Below the pieces are notes generated by a model, which was given only the letters and a program-made list of their open reading frames with translations, was not told the origin of the DNA and searched no databases. This document shows positions 8,569 through 16,374 of a DNA stretch of 64,000 nt, in pieces. Positions within the stretch are counted from its first letter, which is position 1. Every line of letters starts with the position of its first letter. A program made the translations under genes and the position numbers. This DNA comes from RGIG3009 sp045578625 (lineage in GTDB: Bacteria > Bacillota > Clostridia > Oscillospirales > Acutalibacteraceae): positions 17,554 to 81,553 of the forward strand of contig JAZNKN010000054.1 of NCBI GenBank assembly GCA_045578625.1, written 5' to 3'.

Positions 8569-9444
8569 ATGGCTGACCCTGCTCCTGACGGGAATACCGC
8601 GTCGATCCCGTCGTTTTGGAAATCGCTGTCCAAGCGCCTGTCCGACCGTCACAAGGACGTGACCGAGGAGGATATCCGCGAATTGGTGGACGCCGGCGAG
8701 GAAAAAGGCGTTATCGAAGAATCCCAAAAGGACATGATCAACAACATCTTCGAGTTCGGTGATATGACCGTCGAAGAAATCATGACCCCCCGCACCGATG
8801 TTGAAGCCATCGATGTGGAAGACACCGTACAGGATGCCCTGCGCATCGGCGTGGAGGAAGGCTTCTCCCGCGTGCCGGTGTATGAAGAGGATATCGACCA
8901 CGTGATCGGTATTCTGTACATCAAGGATCTGCTGCCCTACGTTGGCAGAGAGCTTCCCGCTGATCTGTCTCTGCGTTCGCTGATGCGCGACGCACACTTT
9001 GTTCCCGGCACCAAAAACTGTCAGGATCTGCTGGCGGAAATGACCGAAAAGCACATTCAGCTTGCCATGGTCGTGGATGAGTACGGCGGTCTCGCCGGTA
9101 TCGTCTCCATGGAGGACCTGTTGGAATCCATCGTCGGCAGTATTCAAGACGAATACGACCACGAGGAGGAAGAGGTCAAGCAGCGCAGCGACAATTCATT
9201 TGAGATCGACGGCGCTATGGCGATCGACGAGGTCGGCGAGTTGCTCGGTACGGCGTTCCCCGAGGGAGATTACGAAACGCTGGCCGGCTTCTTCATCGAT
9301 CAGCTCGGTCACATCCCCGCTGCGGACGAGGCCGCGCAGGTGGTATACGGCGATCTGGAATTTACCGCCCTGCAAATGGACGGCCGCCGCGTGGAGCTGA
9401 TCCACATCCGCCGCAAAGCCCCCGAACCGGAAACCGAAGAATAA
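8569..9444 (+). CDS. CorC/HlyC-type CBS-domain protein, no membrane domain
   Basis: A 291-residue soluble protein. After a short N-terminal tail it has a CBS pair (EIMTPRTDVEAI near 75, SRVPVYEEDIDHVIGILYIKDLL near 105, and the second CBS near 140-195), then a CorC/HlyC transporter-associated C-terminal domain (about 205-285). The family is linked to magnesium/cobalt homeostasis or efflux. The DUF21 transmembrane domain found in most Firmicutes relatives is absent, so this resembles proteobacterial CorC in layout. The start ATG 8569 has GAAAGGGGA upstream. Single gene with strong promoter and terminator. Confidence 0.88.
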   Translation: MADPAPDGNTASIPSFWKSLSKRLSDRHKDVTEEDIRELVDAGEEKGVIEESQKDMINNIFEFGDMTVEEIMTPRTDVEAIDVEDTVQDALRIGVEEGFSRVPVYEEDIDHVIGILYIKDLLPYVGRELPADLSLRSLMRDAHFVPGTKNCQDLLAEMTEKHIQLAMVVDEYGGLAGIVSMEDLLESIVGSIQDEYDHEEEEVKQRSDNSFEIDGAMAIDEVGELLGTAFPEGDYETLAGFFIDQLGHIPAADEAAQVVYGDLEFTALQMDGRRVELIHIRRKAPEPETEE

Positions 9445-9447
9445 CGC

Positions 9448-9486
9448 AAAAACGTCCCGACGAGAAACTCGTCGGGACGTTTTATG
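9448..9486. terminator. Bidirectional terminator between CBS gene and copA
   Basis: A perfect stem AACGTCCCGACGAG with a 3-base loop. T-runs follow on both strands (TTTTATG on plus, TTTTTGCG on minus), so it serves both convergent genes. Confidence 0.9.
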
Positions 9487-9696
9487 TTATCGGATCTCCG
9501 TGACGGTGTAGCCCTGCTCCTCCACGGCGGCTTTCAGCACCGCATCCTCGATCGGCGCTTCCAGCGTCACCACGGCGGTGCCGGTCTCGTGACTGGCAGC
9601 GGCGCTTGTCACACCGGCCAACGCCTCCAACGTCTTTTGGACGCGACCCGAGCAATGGCCGCACATCATACCCTCGATCACCATTGTCTTTTTCAT
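9487..9696 (-). CDS. Possible internal-start CopZ-like copper chaperone within copA
   Basis: In frame with copA, an ATG at 9696 would give a free 69-residue HMA protein with motif MxCxxC (GMMCGHC), the size of CopZ. A strong Shine-Dalgarno AAAAGGAGG lies at 9708-9716, 11 bases before the ATG. The codons carrying it encode Gln-Lys-Glu-Glu, so the site could be chance, but its strength and position exactly at the domain border suggest a second product. Known parallel: E. coli copA makes a chaperone from its 5' end by frameshifting. Inference, not proven. Confidence 0.4.
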   Translation of the reverse strand: MKKTMVIEGMMCGHCSGRVQKTLEALAGVTSAAASHETGTAVVTLEAPIEDAVLKAAVEEQGYTVTEIR

Positions 9697-11985
9697 TACT
9701 TTCCGTTCCTCCTTTTGTATCGGCTGATCCGCATGGCGCGGAAGCAGACGGATAAAATTCAAACGCAGCGCATTGGACACCACGCAAAAACTGGACAAGC
9801 TCATCGCCAATGCACCAAACATCGGCTCCAGCTCCCAACCGAGCAGCGGAATAAATACGCCGGCGGCCAGTGGGATGCCCAACGTGTTATAGGCAAACGC
9901 CCAGAACAGATTTTGCCGGATGTTGCGCAGCGTGGCGCGGCTGAGTCGGATCGCCGCCGGCACGTCCGACAGACGACTGTTCACCAGCACCACGTCTGCC
10001 GCGTCGATCGCCACGTCGGTTCCCGCACCGATCGCCATACCGATATCGGCGCGAGTCAGCGCCGGTGCATCGTTGATGCCATCGCCCACCATCGCTACGC
10101 GACCCTGCTCCTGCAATGTGCGGATCACCGCTTCCTTGCCGTCCGGCAGCACACCGGCAACGACCTCGTCCACGCCGGCCTTCGCACCGATGGCGCGCGC
10201 CGTCCGCTCGTTATCGCCGGTCAGCATCACCACACGCAGGCCCATCTGCTGCAGCTGTGCCACCGCTGTCGGGCTGTCCTCTTTGACAACGTCCGCCACG
10301 GCGATGATGCCTACAAGCGTACCGTTTTTCGCAAACAGAAGCGGCGTGTTGCCGGCTTCCGCCAGCATCTCCGCCTGCGTGCGCTGCGCTTCTGATACGC
10401 TGACCTGTTCACTGATAAATTTCACGCTGCCGCCGCACACGGCTTCGCCGTTCCACTGCGCCCGCAGCCCATTGCCCGGCAGTGCCTCAAACGCCTCGAC
10501 CGTCTCCGGTGTCATTCCGCGGGTCTGCACCTCGCGCAGGATCGCCCGCGCCAAAGGATGCTCACTTTTCTGCTCCAACGAGCCGGCAAGCAACAGCAGC
10601 TCCGTCTCGCTGAAGCCCTCGGCCGGCAGCAGCGCCGTCACCTGCGGTTCGCCCGCGGTGATCGTCCCCGTCTTGTCCAACGCAACGATGCTTACCTTGC
10701 CGGTCTGCTCCAACGAGACCGCCGTTTTGAACAGGATACCGTGCTTCGCACCCACGCCGTTTCCTACCATGATGGCGACCGGCGTGGCAAGCCCCAACGC
10801 ACACGGACAGCTGATAACCAGCACCGAAATGCCTCGCGCCAATGCAAAACCGACCGTCTCACCCGCCAACAGCCACGCGGCGATGGTAACGATCGCTATG
10901 CCGATGACTACCGGCACAAATACACCGGACACGGTATCGGCGACCTTGGCGATGGGGGCTTTGGTCGCCGCCGCATCGCTGACCATACGGATGATCTGCG
11001 ACAGGGTGGTATCCTCCCCCACGCGGGTCGCTTCGCAGCGGAGAAAGCCGGATTGGTTGAGCGTCGCCGCGGACACCGTCATGCCGACCTCCTTGTCCAC
11101 CGGAATACTCTCACCGGTCAGCGCCGCCTCGTTGACCGCGCTGTGACCCTCCAGTATGATGCCGTCCACCGGCACCGTCTCGCCGGGGCGCACTACGAAC
11201 ACGTCGCCGCGGCGCACCTGCTCCACCGGCACGGTGACCTCGCGACCCTCGCGCACCACCGTCGCCGTCTTGGGAGCAAGACGCATCAGCTCACGCAGGG
11301 CGTTGGTCGTCTTACCCTTGGAGCGCGCCTCCAGCATTTTACCCACGGTGATGAGCGCCAGGATCATCGCGGCGGATTCAAAATACAGATCGTGACCGTA
11401 ATGCGCCGCCGCGGTAACGTCGCGCCGCGAAAGCGCCTCGGCCATCCGAAACAGCACCACCGTGCTGTAACCGAACGCCGCGCCGGAACCAAGCGCCACC
11501 AACGTGTCCATATTCGGTGCGCCGTGCAGCGCACCGCGCACACCGCTGATAAAGAAGCGCTGATTAATGACCAGCACGGCAGCGGAAAGCAACAACTGAA
11601 GCAGTCCGACCGCCAAAGGATTGCCCTCAAAGAACGATGGCAGCGGCCAGCCCCACATGGTATGACCCATCGAAACGTACATCAGCACCGCCAGAAAGCC
11701 CAACGACGCGATCAATCGGCGGCACAGTGCCGGCGTCTCGGTATCCCGAACCTCCTCGTCGGCCGTCGGAGCAACGACTTGTTCGTCCCCCTTCGGCACA
11801 GCACCGTAGCCGGCGGCTTCCACCGCCGCGACGATCTCCTGTACCGAGGCCGTACCCTCCACACCCATGGAGTGGGTCAGCAGGTTGACCGAGCAAGCCG
11901 AAACGCCCGCTACGTTCGACACCGCTTTTTCCACGCGCGCACTGCACGCGGCACAGCTCATGCCGGTTACAGTATATTGCTGCAT
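9487..11985 (-). CDS. copA: Copper-translocating P1B-type ATPase with N- and C-terminal HMA domains
   Basis: An 832-residue copper exporter. The N-terminal heavy-metal-associated domain has GMSCAAC (Cys 11 and 14). Then come membrane helices, the actuator TGES motif, the intramembrane SCPCALG metal site near 394, the phosphorylation motif DKTGT near 436 and the hinge GDGINDAP. After the last helices a second HMA domain (residues 764-832, motif GMMCGHCSGRV) is fused at the C-terminus, which is unusual for CopA. The ATG at 11985 has AAAAGGAGC upstream. It lies 43 bases downstream of a small HTH regulator on the same strand and is probably co-transcribed with it. An internal ribosome-binding site precedes the C-terminal HMA (see separate entry). 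Confidence 0.95.
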   Translation of the reverse strand: MQQYTVTGMSCAACSARVEKAVSNVAGVSACSVNLLTHSMGVEGTASVQEIVAAVEAAGYGAVPKGDEQVVAPTADEEVRDTETPALCRRLIASLGFLAVLMYVSMGHTMWGWPLPSFFEGNPLAVGLLQLLLSAAVLVINQRFFISGVRGALHGAPNMDTLVALGSGAAFGYSTVVLFRMAEALSRRDVTAAAHYGHDLYFESAAMILALITVGKMLEARSKGKTTNALRELMRLAPKTATVVREGREVTVPVEQVRRGDVFVVRPGETVPVDGIILEGHSAVNEAALTGESIPVDKEVGMTVSAATLNQSGFLRCEATRVGEDTTLSQIIRMVSDAAATKAPIAKVADTVSGVFVPVVIGIAIVTIAAWLLAGETVGFALARGISVLVISCPCALGLATPVAIMVGNGVGAKHGILFKTAVSLEQTGKVSIVALDKTGTITAGEPQVTALLPAEGFSETELLLLAGSLEQKSEHPLARAILREVQTRGMTPETVEAFEALPGNGLRAQWNGEAVCGGSVKFISEQVSVSEAQRTQAEMLAEAGNTPLLFAKNGTLVGIIAVADVVKEDSPTAVAQLQQMGLRVVMLTGDNERTARAIGAKAGVDEVVAGVLPDGKEAVIRTLQEQGRVAMVGDGINDAPALTRADIGMAIGAGTDVAIDAADVVLVNSRLSDVPAAIRLSRATLRNIRQNLFWAFAYNTLGIPLAAGVFIPLLGWELEPMFGALAMSLSSFCVVSNALRLNFIRLLPRHADQPIQKEERKVMKKTMVIEGMMCGHCSGRVQKTLEALAGVTSAAASHETGTAVVTLEAPIEDAVLKAAVEEQGYTVTEIR

Positions 11986-12028
11986 CGTTACAAGCTCCTT
12001 TTCTTCATTAGTTCACTCGGTTTTGTTT

Positions 12029-12250
12029 TTAACGTTTTGGATTAGATAAATTTTTGGGCAATCCAAGAATGTAATCTGCCGACACCTTATAAAACAAGCA
12101 AAGTTTTATCACATGGTCACTGGGTAGCTTTCGCTTATCATTTTCATACTGTGCATAATAACTTTGGCTTGTTCCCAACACCTTGGCAACATCTTTTTGA
12201 TATAGGTCTCTGTCCTCGCGCAATGCTCTGATACGATCACCAACAGTCAT
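12029..12250 (-). CDS. Small XRE-family HTH regulator
   Basis: A 73-residue protein, almost all a Cro/C1-type helix-turn-helix domain (RIRALREDRDLYQKDVAKVLG, recognition region around SQSYYAQYENDKRKLP, then SADYILGL). It would bind DNA as a dimer. It is divergent from another small HTH gene (12366) across 115 bases holding three matching palindromes, and it lies upstream of copA in the same direction, so it may control itself, the divergent gene and perhaps copA. No metal-binding motif is seen, so copper sensing is not supported. Confidence 0.8.
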   Translation of the reverse strand: MTVGDRIRALREDRDLYQKDVAKVLGTSQSYYAQYENDKRKLPSDHVIKLCLFYKVSADYILGLPKNLSNPKR

Positions 12251-12282
12251 ATAGTTGCCCCCCTTTATAGGGATTTTATCAC

Positions 12283-12352
12283 AGTTCGCAATTCAACTAT
12301 TGACTTTAGTTCATAATTGAACTATTATAATGTTAAAGTTCGTTTTTTAACT
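12283..12352. promoter_or_regulatory. Three-operator region between divergent HTH genes
   Basis: Three 16-bp sites of form AGTT-N8-AACT: 12283-12298, 12308-12323 (the most symmetric, AGTTCA-4-TGAACT) and 12337-12352. Centres are 25 and 29 bases apart. A TATAAT (12326-12331) on the plus strand lies between sites 2 and 3. The layout resembles a phage-type operator array read by the flanking Cro/C1-like proteins (inference). Confidence 0.6.
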
Positions 12353-12365
12353 ATAGGAAGACAAG

Positions 12366-12599
12366 ATGAACGGCTTTTCGTTTCAAGAACAACTTCAGAC
12401 ATTTTGCGAGACAGTGCGCCGCCTGCGACAGGCACATGGTCTGTCACAGCGGAATATGGCCAAACAACTTGGCATCGGTGTAGGCAGTCTGCGAAAGCTG
12501 GAACGCGGTGAGATACCGCCACGGTTAAGCGTCGAAGTGCTATACCATATCTACGATACGTTTGGCGTCCATCCTGCCGATCAATTTCGAAAAATGTAA
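12366..12599 (+). CDS. Small HTH-domain protein
   Basis: A 77-residue protein with a Cro/C1-type HTH (residues about 12-65: ETVRRLRQAHGLSQRNMAKQ, recognition helix GVGSLRKLERG). It shares little sequence with the divergent 73-residue regulator, but both flank the same three AGTT-N8-AACT sites. Start ATG 12366 follows the weak ribosome-binding site AGGAAGACA. No other gene follows in its direction; a terminator lies at 12703-12738. A remnant of a larger element or a stand-alone switch are both possible. Confidence 0.7.
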   Translation: MNGFSFQEQLQTFCETVRRLRQAHGLSQRNMAKQLGIGVGSLRKLERGEIPPRLSVEVLYHIYDTFGVHPADQFRKM

Positions 12600-12738
12600 A
12601 GTGACCCAGACCGGTCTCTACGGTTCACTCTCACGCCGACGTCGCAAAGGGCGGCTCCTCCCCATCGCAGATCATTTGCGGATGGTGTCCGCGGAAGGCA
12701 ACAAAAGATCTCCCCTCACTGTCTGAGGAGAGATCTTT
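12600..12738. terminator. Short intergenic stretch with bidirectional terminator
   Basis: Bases 12600-12702 hold nothing recognised. At 12703-12738 an inverted repeat (AAAGATCTC...GAGATCTTT with one mismatch) ends in T-rich sequence on the plus strand and probably ends both the HTH gene and the convergent zinc-transporter operon. Confidence 0.7.
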
Positions 12739-12739
12739 G

Positions 12740-13555
12740 TCACGCTCGTTCGCGGCGGGCTATAAGGAACGTGCCGAAAAACACCGCAGCCGCCACCAGC
12801 ACGATGGTCGGACCGGTCGCCACGGCGTTGAGCAATGACAGCAACAGACCAAGCAGGCCGGAAAACAGCGCGAAAATGAGGGCGAGCGTTAGATAACTGC
12901 GCATCCCGCGGGCAACGTTTCGCGCGGCCGCCGCCGGCAGCACCAGCATCGCATTGATAAGCAGCAATCCGACCCAACGGATCGCCAGCATCACCGACAG
13001 CGCCAACACAACAACGAACAGGTTGTCCAGCCACGCAACGCGTAACCCCTTGCTGCGCGCCAGCGAGGGGCTGAGCGACACCGCGTAAAAACCGTTAAAG
13101 CACAGCAGCCATACCACCGCGACCGCCACCAACGTGCCGGCAAGGATCCACAGCTGCTCGTCGGTGATAGACAACACGTCACCGATCAGCAGGCTTTGGT
13201 AATCGGAAAACCCGCTGCCGCGCGACAGCAGCACCAGGCCGAGTGCCACGCCGCAGGAGGAGAACACGCCAATGACGGTATCGGTAGAGGAGAGCCGCGA
13301 GTGGCGGATGGCGTTCATCAGCAGCGCAAATACCGCCGCAAACAGCAGCATTGCCGGTTGCGGATCGGCCATACCGAAGATCACACCGATCGCCACACCG
13401 GTCAGCGCCGAATGCCCCAGTGCGTCCGAGAAAAAGGACAGCTTGCTGTTGACCACCAACGTACCGAGCAGCGAGAACAGCGGCATCATCAGCACGATAC
13501 CGATGAGCGCGCGACGCAAAAAGTCATACGACCACAGCTCAGCGAGCATCGCCAT
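12740..13555 (-). CDS. znuB: Zinc/manganese-type ABC transporter permease
   Basis: A 271-residue ABC-3 family permease (ZnuB/AdcB/MntB type) with about eight hydrophobic segments and the conserved stretch SDALGHSALTGVAIG near 40. It forms the membrane channel for the ATPase and binding protein encoded just upstream. The ATG at 13555 overlaps the ATPase gene by 17 bases, with GGAGAGGAG in front; an ATG two codons later is an alternative. The metal is assigned as zinc from family and operator context, not proven. Confidence 0.85.
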   Translation of the reverse strand: MAMLAELWSYDFLRRALIGIVLMMPLFSLLGTLVVNSKLSFFSDALGHSALTGVAIGVIFGMADPQPAMLLFAAVFALLMNAIRHSRLSSTDTVIGVFSSCGVALGLVLLSRGSGFSDYQSLLIGDVLSITDEQLWILAGTLVAVAVVWLLCFNGFYAVSLSPSLARSKGLRVAWLDNLFVVVLALSVMLAIRWVGLLLINAMLVLPAAAARNVARGMRSYLTLALIFALFSGLLGLLLSLLNAVATGPTIVLVAAAVFFGTFLIARRERA

Positions 13556-14288
13556 CACGCTCCTCTCCGCCAAAGGCCGCGGCAAACGCAGGGTGGGCGA
13601 ACACCTCGTCCGGTGTGCCGACCGCCTGCACCGTTTGATCCAACAGCACCACGCGATCGGCGTGCTGCCGTACAAATTCCAGATCGTGAGACACGATGAG
13701 GATCACCAGATCCTCGGTAGTTTTCAGTTCCTCGACCACGCGGTAAAACTCCGCAAGGCCGCTGCGATCGACGCCGGACACCGGCTCATCCAGAATAAGC
13801 AGGTCGGGACAAGGCAGCGTGGCCGCCGCCAACAGCACCCTCTGCAGCTCACCGCCGGACAGTCGGCCCACCGGCTGATCCAACAGATGGGCGGCGTGAA
13901 ACCGCGACAGATGCGCGGTGAGCGTTTCCACCGTGCGACGCCGACGCGGCAAAAACACCGGATACGTACCGGTGAGCGCTTGCAGCATATCGTATACCGT
14001 CGCGGGAGACCCGCGATCCAACGCGAGCGCTTGCGGCACGTACCCGATACGCGGCCGCTGGCCCTTGACCGGCGTGCCGTTGTGACCGGAAAACTCCACA
14101 CTTCCGGTGTGGGGGATCTCGCCGAGGATAGCTTTCAGCAGTGTGCTTTTGCCCGCGCCGTTGCGACCGATCAGCGCGGTCATCTCCCCGCAATGGGCGT
14201 GCAGATCCACGCCGTGCAGCAGCACCTTGCCGCCGACACGGACACCGATATCGTGGATCTTCAGACAGTGCAACCGACAGTCGTTCAT
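13539..14288 (-). CDS. znuC: Zinc/manganese-type ABC transporter ATP-binding protein
   Basis: A 249-residue ABC ATPase of the metal-uptake class. Walker A GRNGAGKST near 42, Q-loop, signature LSGGELQRV near 145, Walker B LLILDEPVSGVD near 165 and H-loop VSHD are all present. The ATG at 14288 overlaps the stop of the binding-protein gene by 4 bases and has AGGAGGTGG in front. It powers uptake through the permease encoded next. Confidence 0.9.
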   Translation of the reverse strand: MNDCRLHCLKIHDIGVRVGGKVLLHGVDLHAHCGEMTALIGRNGAGKSTLLKAILGEIPHTGSVEFSGHNGTPVKGQRPRIGYVPQALALDRGSPATVYDMLQALTGTYPVFLPRRRRTVETLTAHLSRFHAAHLLDQPVGRLSGGELQRVLLAAATLPCPDLLILDEPVSGVDRSGLAEFYRVVEELKTTEDLVILIVSHDLEFVRQHADRVVLLDQTVQAVGTPDEVFAHPAFAAAFGGEERDGDAR

Positions 14289-15217
14289 CCCGCCACCTCC
14301 TTTAACGCTTGCAAATTGTGTTCCATCGCATATAACCAAGCATCCTGCGCCGCCACACCCTTAACAGGGAGAACGGCGCTGTTCAGCGTCACCGACGCAC
14401 TGCGCGCGGCGTACGCCATCAGACCTTCCTGCTGCGTGTCGTACTGATCGTCGTATAAGAACAGTACCGCTTGGCCGCTCACCGCATCGGCCACTGCCTT
14501 TACGTCCGCGGCAGAAAAGCCCTGATCCTCACCGATGGGCAGACTGCCGACCACCGGAAGCGCCAACGCTTCTGCCAGATACGCCATGGAATCGTGGAAC
14601 AGCACCGCGCGGTCAAGCGGCAGCGCGGCGGCGATCTCAGTCAGCTCCCCCTGTACCGCAGCGATCTGCTCCCGATACCGCGCCGTATTGGCACGGTAGG
14701 TGTCCGCATTAATCGGATCGGCCTTGCACAGCGCGTCACAGATCGCCTGTACCTGTTGGGTATACTGGGTCGGACTGATCCAAAGATGCTCGTTGACCGC
14801 GTGAGTGTGACCGTCGTGGTCATGTCCGTGATCGTGGTGGCTCTCCTCCGTCAGCCCGGTGGAGGTATCCACCGCTCTCGCGGAAAGTTGATCCAACACC
14901 GGTTCCAAAAACGACTCCGCACCCGCGCCGTTTAAGATCAACAGATCGGCTTGCTCCAATGCGATGCGCTCCGAGGGGGATAACTGATAATCGTGCAGAC
15001 AGCCCGCGGTCGGCTGTGTCAGACATGTGACCACCACACCGTCGCTGTCTCCCACCACCTGCAGGGTAGCGGTATACATCGGATAAAAGCTCGCCACCAC
15101 CGACAGTTTCCCGCCACTCTTGACAGGATAGCGCACGCCGACGAAAGCCGTCACAACAAGTGACAGCAAAACGATCCCTATAAGCAGCAGTGCGATCTGT
15201 CCGTAGCGTACTTTCAC
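14285..15217 (-). CDS. znuA: Zinc ABC transporter substrate-binding protein (ZnuA/TroA family)
   Basis: A 310-residue binding protein. An N-terminal hydrophobic segment (about 7-29) lacks a lipobox Cys, so it is probably membrane-tethered by an uncleaved anchor. Conserved metal-site regions are GCLHDYQLSPSE and EHLWISP, with a His/Asp-rich loop (HHDHGHDHDGHTH) between them, typical of zinc rather than manganese binders. Start: GTG at 15217, 7 bases after GGAGG (15225-15229). First gene of a three-gene operon whose promoter is covered by a 29-bp palindrome. Confidence 0.9.
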   Translation of the reverse strand: MKVRYGQIALLLIGIVLLSLVVTAFVGVRYPVKSGGKLSVVASFYPMYTATLQVVGDSDGVVVTCLTQPTAGCLHDYQLSPSERIALEQADLLILNGAGAESFLEPVLDQLSARAVDTSTGLTEESHHDHGHDHDGHTHAVNEHLWISPTQYTQQVQAICDALCKADPINADTYRANTARYREQIAAVQGELTEIAAALPLDRAVLFHDSMAYLAEALALPVVGSLPIGEDQGFSAADVKAVADAVSGQAVLFLYDDQYDTQQEGLMAYAARSASVTLNSAVLPVKGVAAQDAWLYAMEHNLQALKEVAG

Positions 15218-15227
15218 CGTTTTTCCT

Positions 15228-15281
15228 CCATTATTGCAAACCGTTTGCAATAATGGTACGTCTTTCCGTATGGTTTGTCAA
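15228..15281 (-). promoter_or_regulatory. Promoter and palindromic metalloregulator operator of zinc operon
   Basis: On the minus strand: -35 TTGACA (15276-15281), 17-base spacer, -10 TACCAT (15253-15258). A perfect inverted repeat with 13-bp arms (CCATTATTGCAAA and its complement around CCG) spans 15228-15256. It overlaps the -10, the expected start point and the first bases of the ribosome-binding site. Symmetry and location fit a Fur/Zur-type repressor site; naming Zur is inference. Confidence 0.75.
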
Positions 15282-15289
15282 GAAAATTC

Positions 15290-15318
15290 TTGCCACTGCG
15301 CACAAAATGCAGTATACT
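15290..15318 (+). promoter_or_regulatory. Promoter of holB operon
   Basis: On the plus strand: TTGCCA (15290-15295), 17-base spacer, TATACT (15313-15318), 35 bases before the holB start. It is divergent from the zinc-operon promoter, whose -35 begins 9 bases away, so the two may influence each other. Confidence 0.65.
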
Positions 15319-15352
15319 TAGGATTGGAGTATTTTTGAATGGGGGCTGTACC

Positions 15353-16357
15353 ATGAACTGGACGCTGTCGGACGGTTCGGTTTTTGCGGGAAACGACGCC
15401 GCGAAGGCCGCTCTTTCCGCACGCCTTGCTACCGGTACGCTTCCCCACGCACTCCTGTTTGAAGGTCCGTCCGGAAGCGGACGGCGCACCCTGGCGAAGC
15501 TGGTCGCCGCCGCTGCGGTCTGCCGCGGCGAGGGGGAGCGCCCCTGCGGTGTCTGTCCTGCGTGCCATAAGGCGCTCAACGACATTCATCCGGACATTAC
15601 TGTGCTTGGCGGAACGGAGGAAGCCCGCTCGTTCCATATCGACGCGGTGCGCGCCCTGCGCGAGGAGGCGTATATCCTCCCCAACGAAGCGCCGGTGCGT
15701 GTGTTTATTCTGTGCGACGTACAGTCGATGACCGATCAGGCACAAAACGCATTACTCAAATTGTTGGAGGAGCCGCCGGCACACGTGCGCCTGCTCCTGA
15801 CCTGCGAAAACCGCTCTCAACTGTTGGAAACGGTGCGCTCCCGCTTGTATTCCGTCACGCTCAGCGGCATTGCCCCGATCGAAGCAGCGGCGATCCTGCG
15901 GCGGCACCTGAACGACCGTTCGGAGGAGGAACTGCTCCGCGCCGCTACCCTGTGGGGCGGTGTGGTCGGTCAAGCGCTGCGCAGCCTGCAGGACGGCTCT
16001 TACCGCGACATTCTCGCGCTGCTGCCCCCGCTGGCGCAGGGCATTGCCGCCCCCACCGAGCTGCAGTTGCTGAAGGCTACCGCCCCGCTGGAAAAAATGC
16101 GAGACGCCGTGCCCGCCGTGTTGAGCGGTCTCCAGCTGATCTTGCGCGACGCGCTGTTTTGTCGCTACGATTGCGGCCCGCTGCTGGGCACCTCGCCCGA
16201 ATCGGCAAGGCTGTTGGCACAGAGCCTGACCAGACAGCAGCTGTTGGCGGCGCTCGACGTCATCGGCGAGCTGCAGGTCGCACGGCTGCGCAACATTAAT
16301 CACACGTTGTTTCTCACTCTCCTCTGCTCCCGCTTGCGGCAAGCGGCAGGAAAATAA
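15353..16357 (+). CDS. holB: DNA polymerase III delta' subunit
   Basis: A 334-residue clamp-loader subunit. The AAA+ domain begins with FEGPSGSGRRTLAKL near 34; the Walker A lysine is replaced by Arg, as expected for the non-hydrolysing delta' subunit. Four cysteines (CRGEGERPCGVCPAC, near 57-71) form the zinc module. The sensor region ALLKLLEEPP is intact. The ATG at 15353 follows a GGGGG ribosome-binding site. The holB-ricT pair matches the B. subtilis holB-yaaT order. Confidence 0.93.
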   Translation: MNWTLSDGSVFAGNDAAKAALSARLATGTLPHALLFEGPSGSGRRTLAKLVAAAAVCRGEGERPCGVCPACHKALNDIHPDITVLGGTEEARSFHIDAVRALREEAYILPNEAPVRVFILCDVQSMTDQAQNALLKLLEEPPAHVRLLLTCENRSQLLETVRSRLYSVTLSGIAPIEAAAILRRHLNDRSEEELLRAATLWGGVVGQALRSLQDGSYRDILALLPPLAQGIAAPTELQLLKATAPLEKMRDAVPAVLSGLQLILRDALFCRYDCGPLLGTSPESARLLAQSLTRQQLLAALDVIGELQVARLRNINHTLFLTLLCSRLRQAAGK

Positions 16358-16374
16358 GAAAGGTCGAATATACT

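Noticed and set aside
12029..12738. A prophage or integrated element at the HTH pair
   Set aside because: No integrase, structural genes, flanking repeats or tRNA were found; only two regulator genes and operators.
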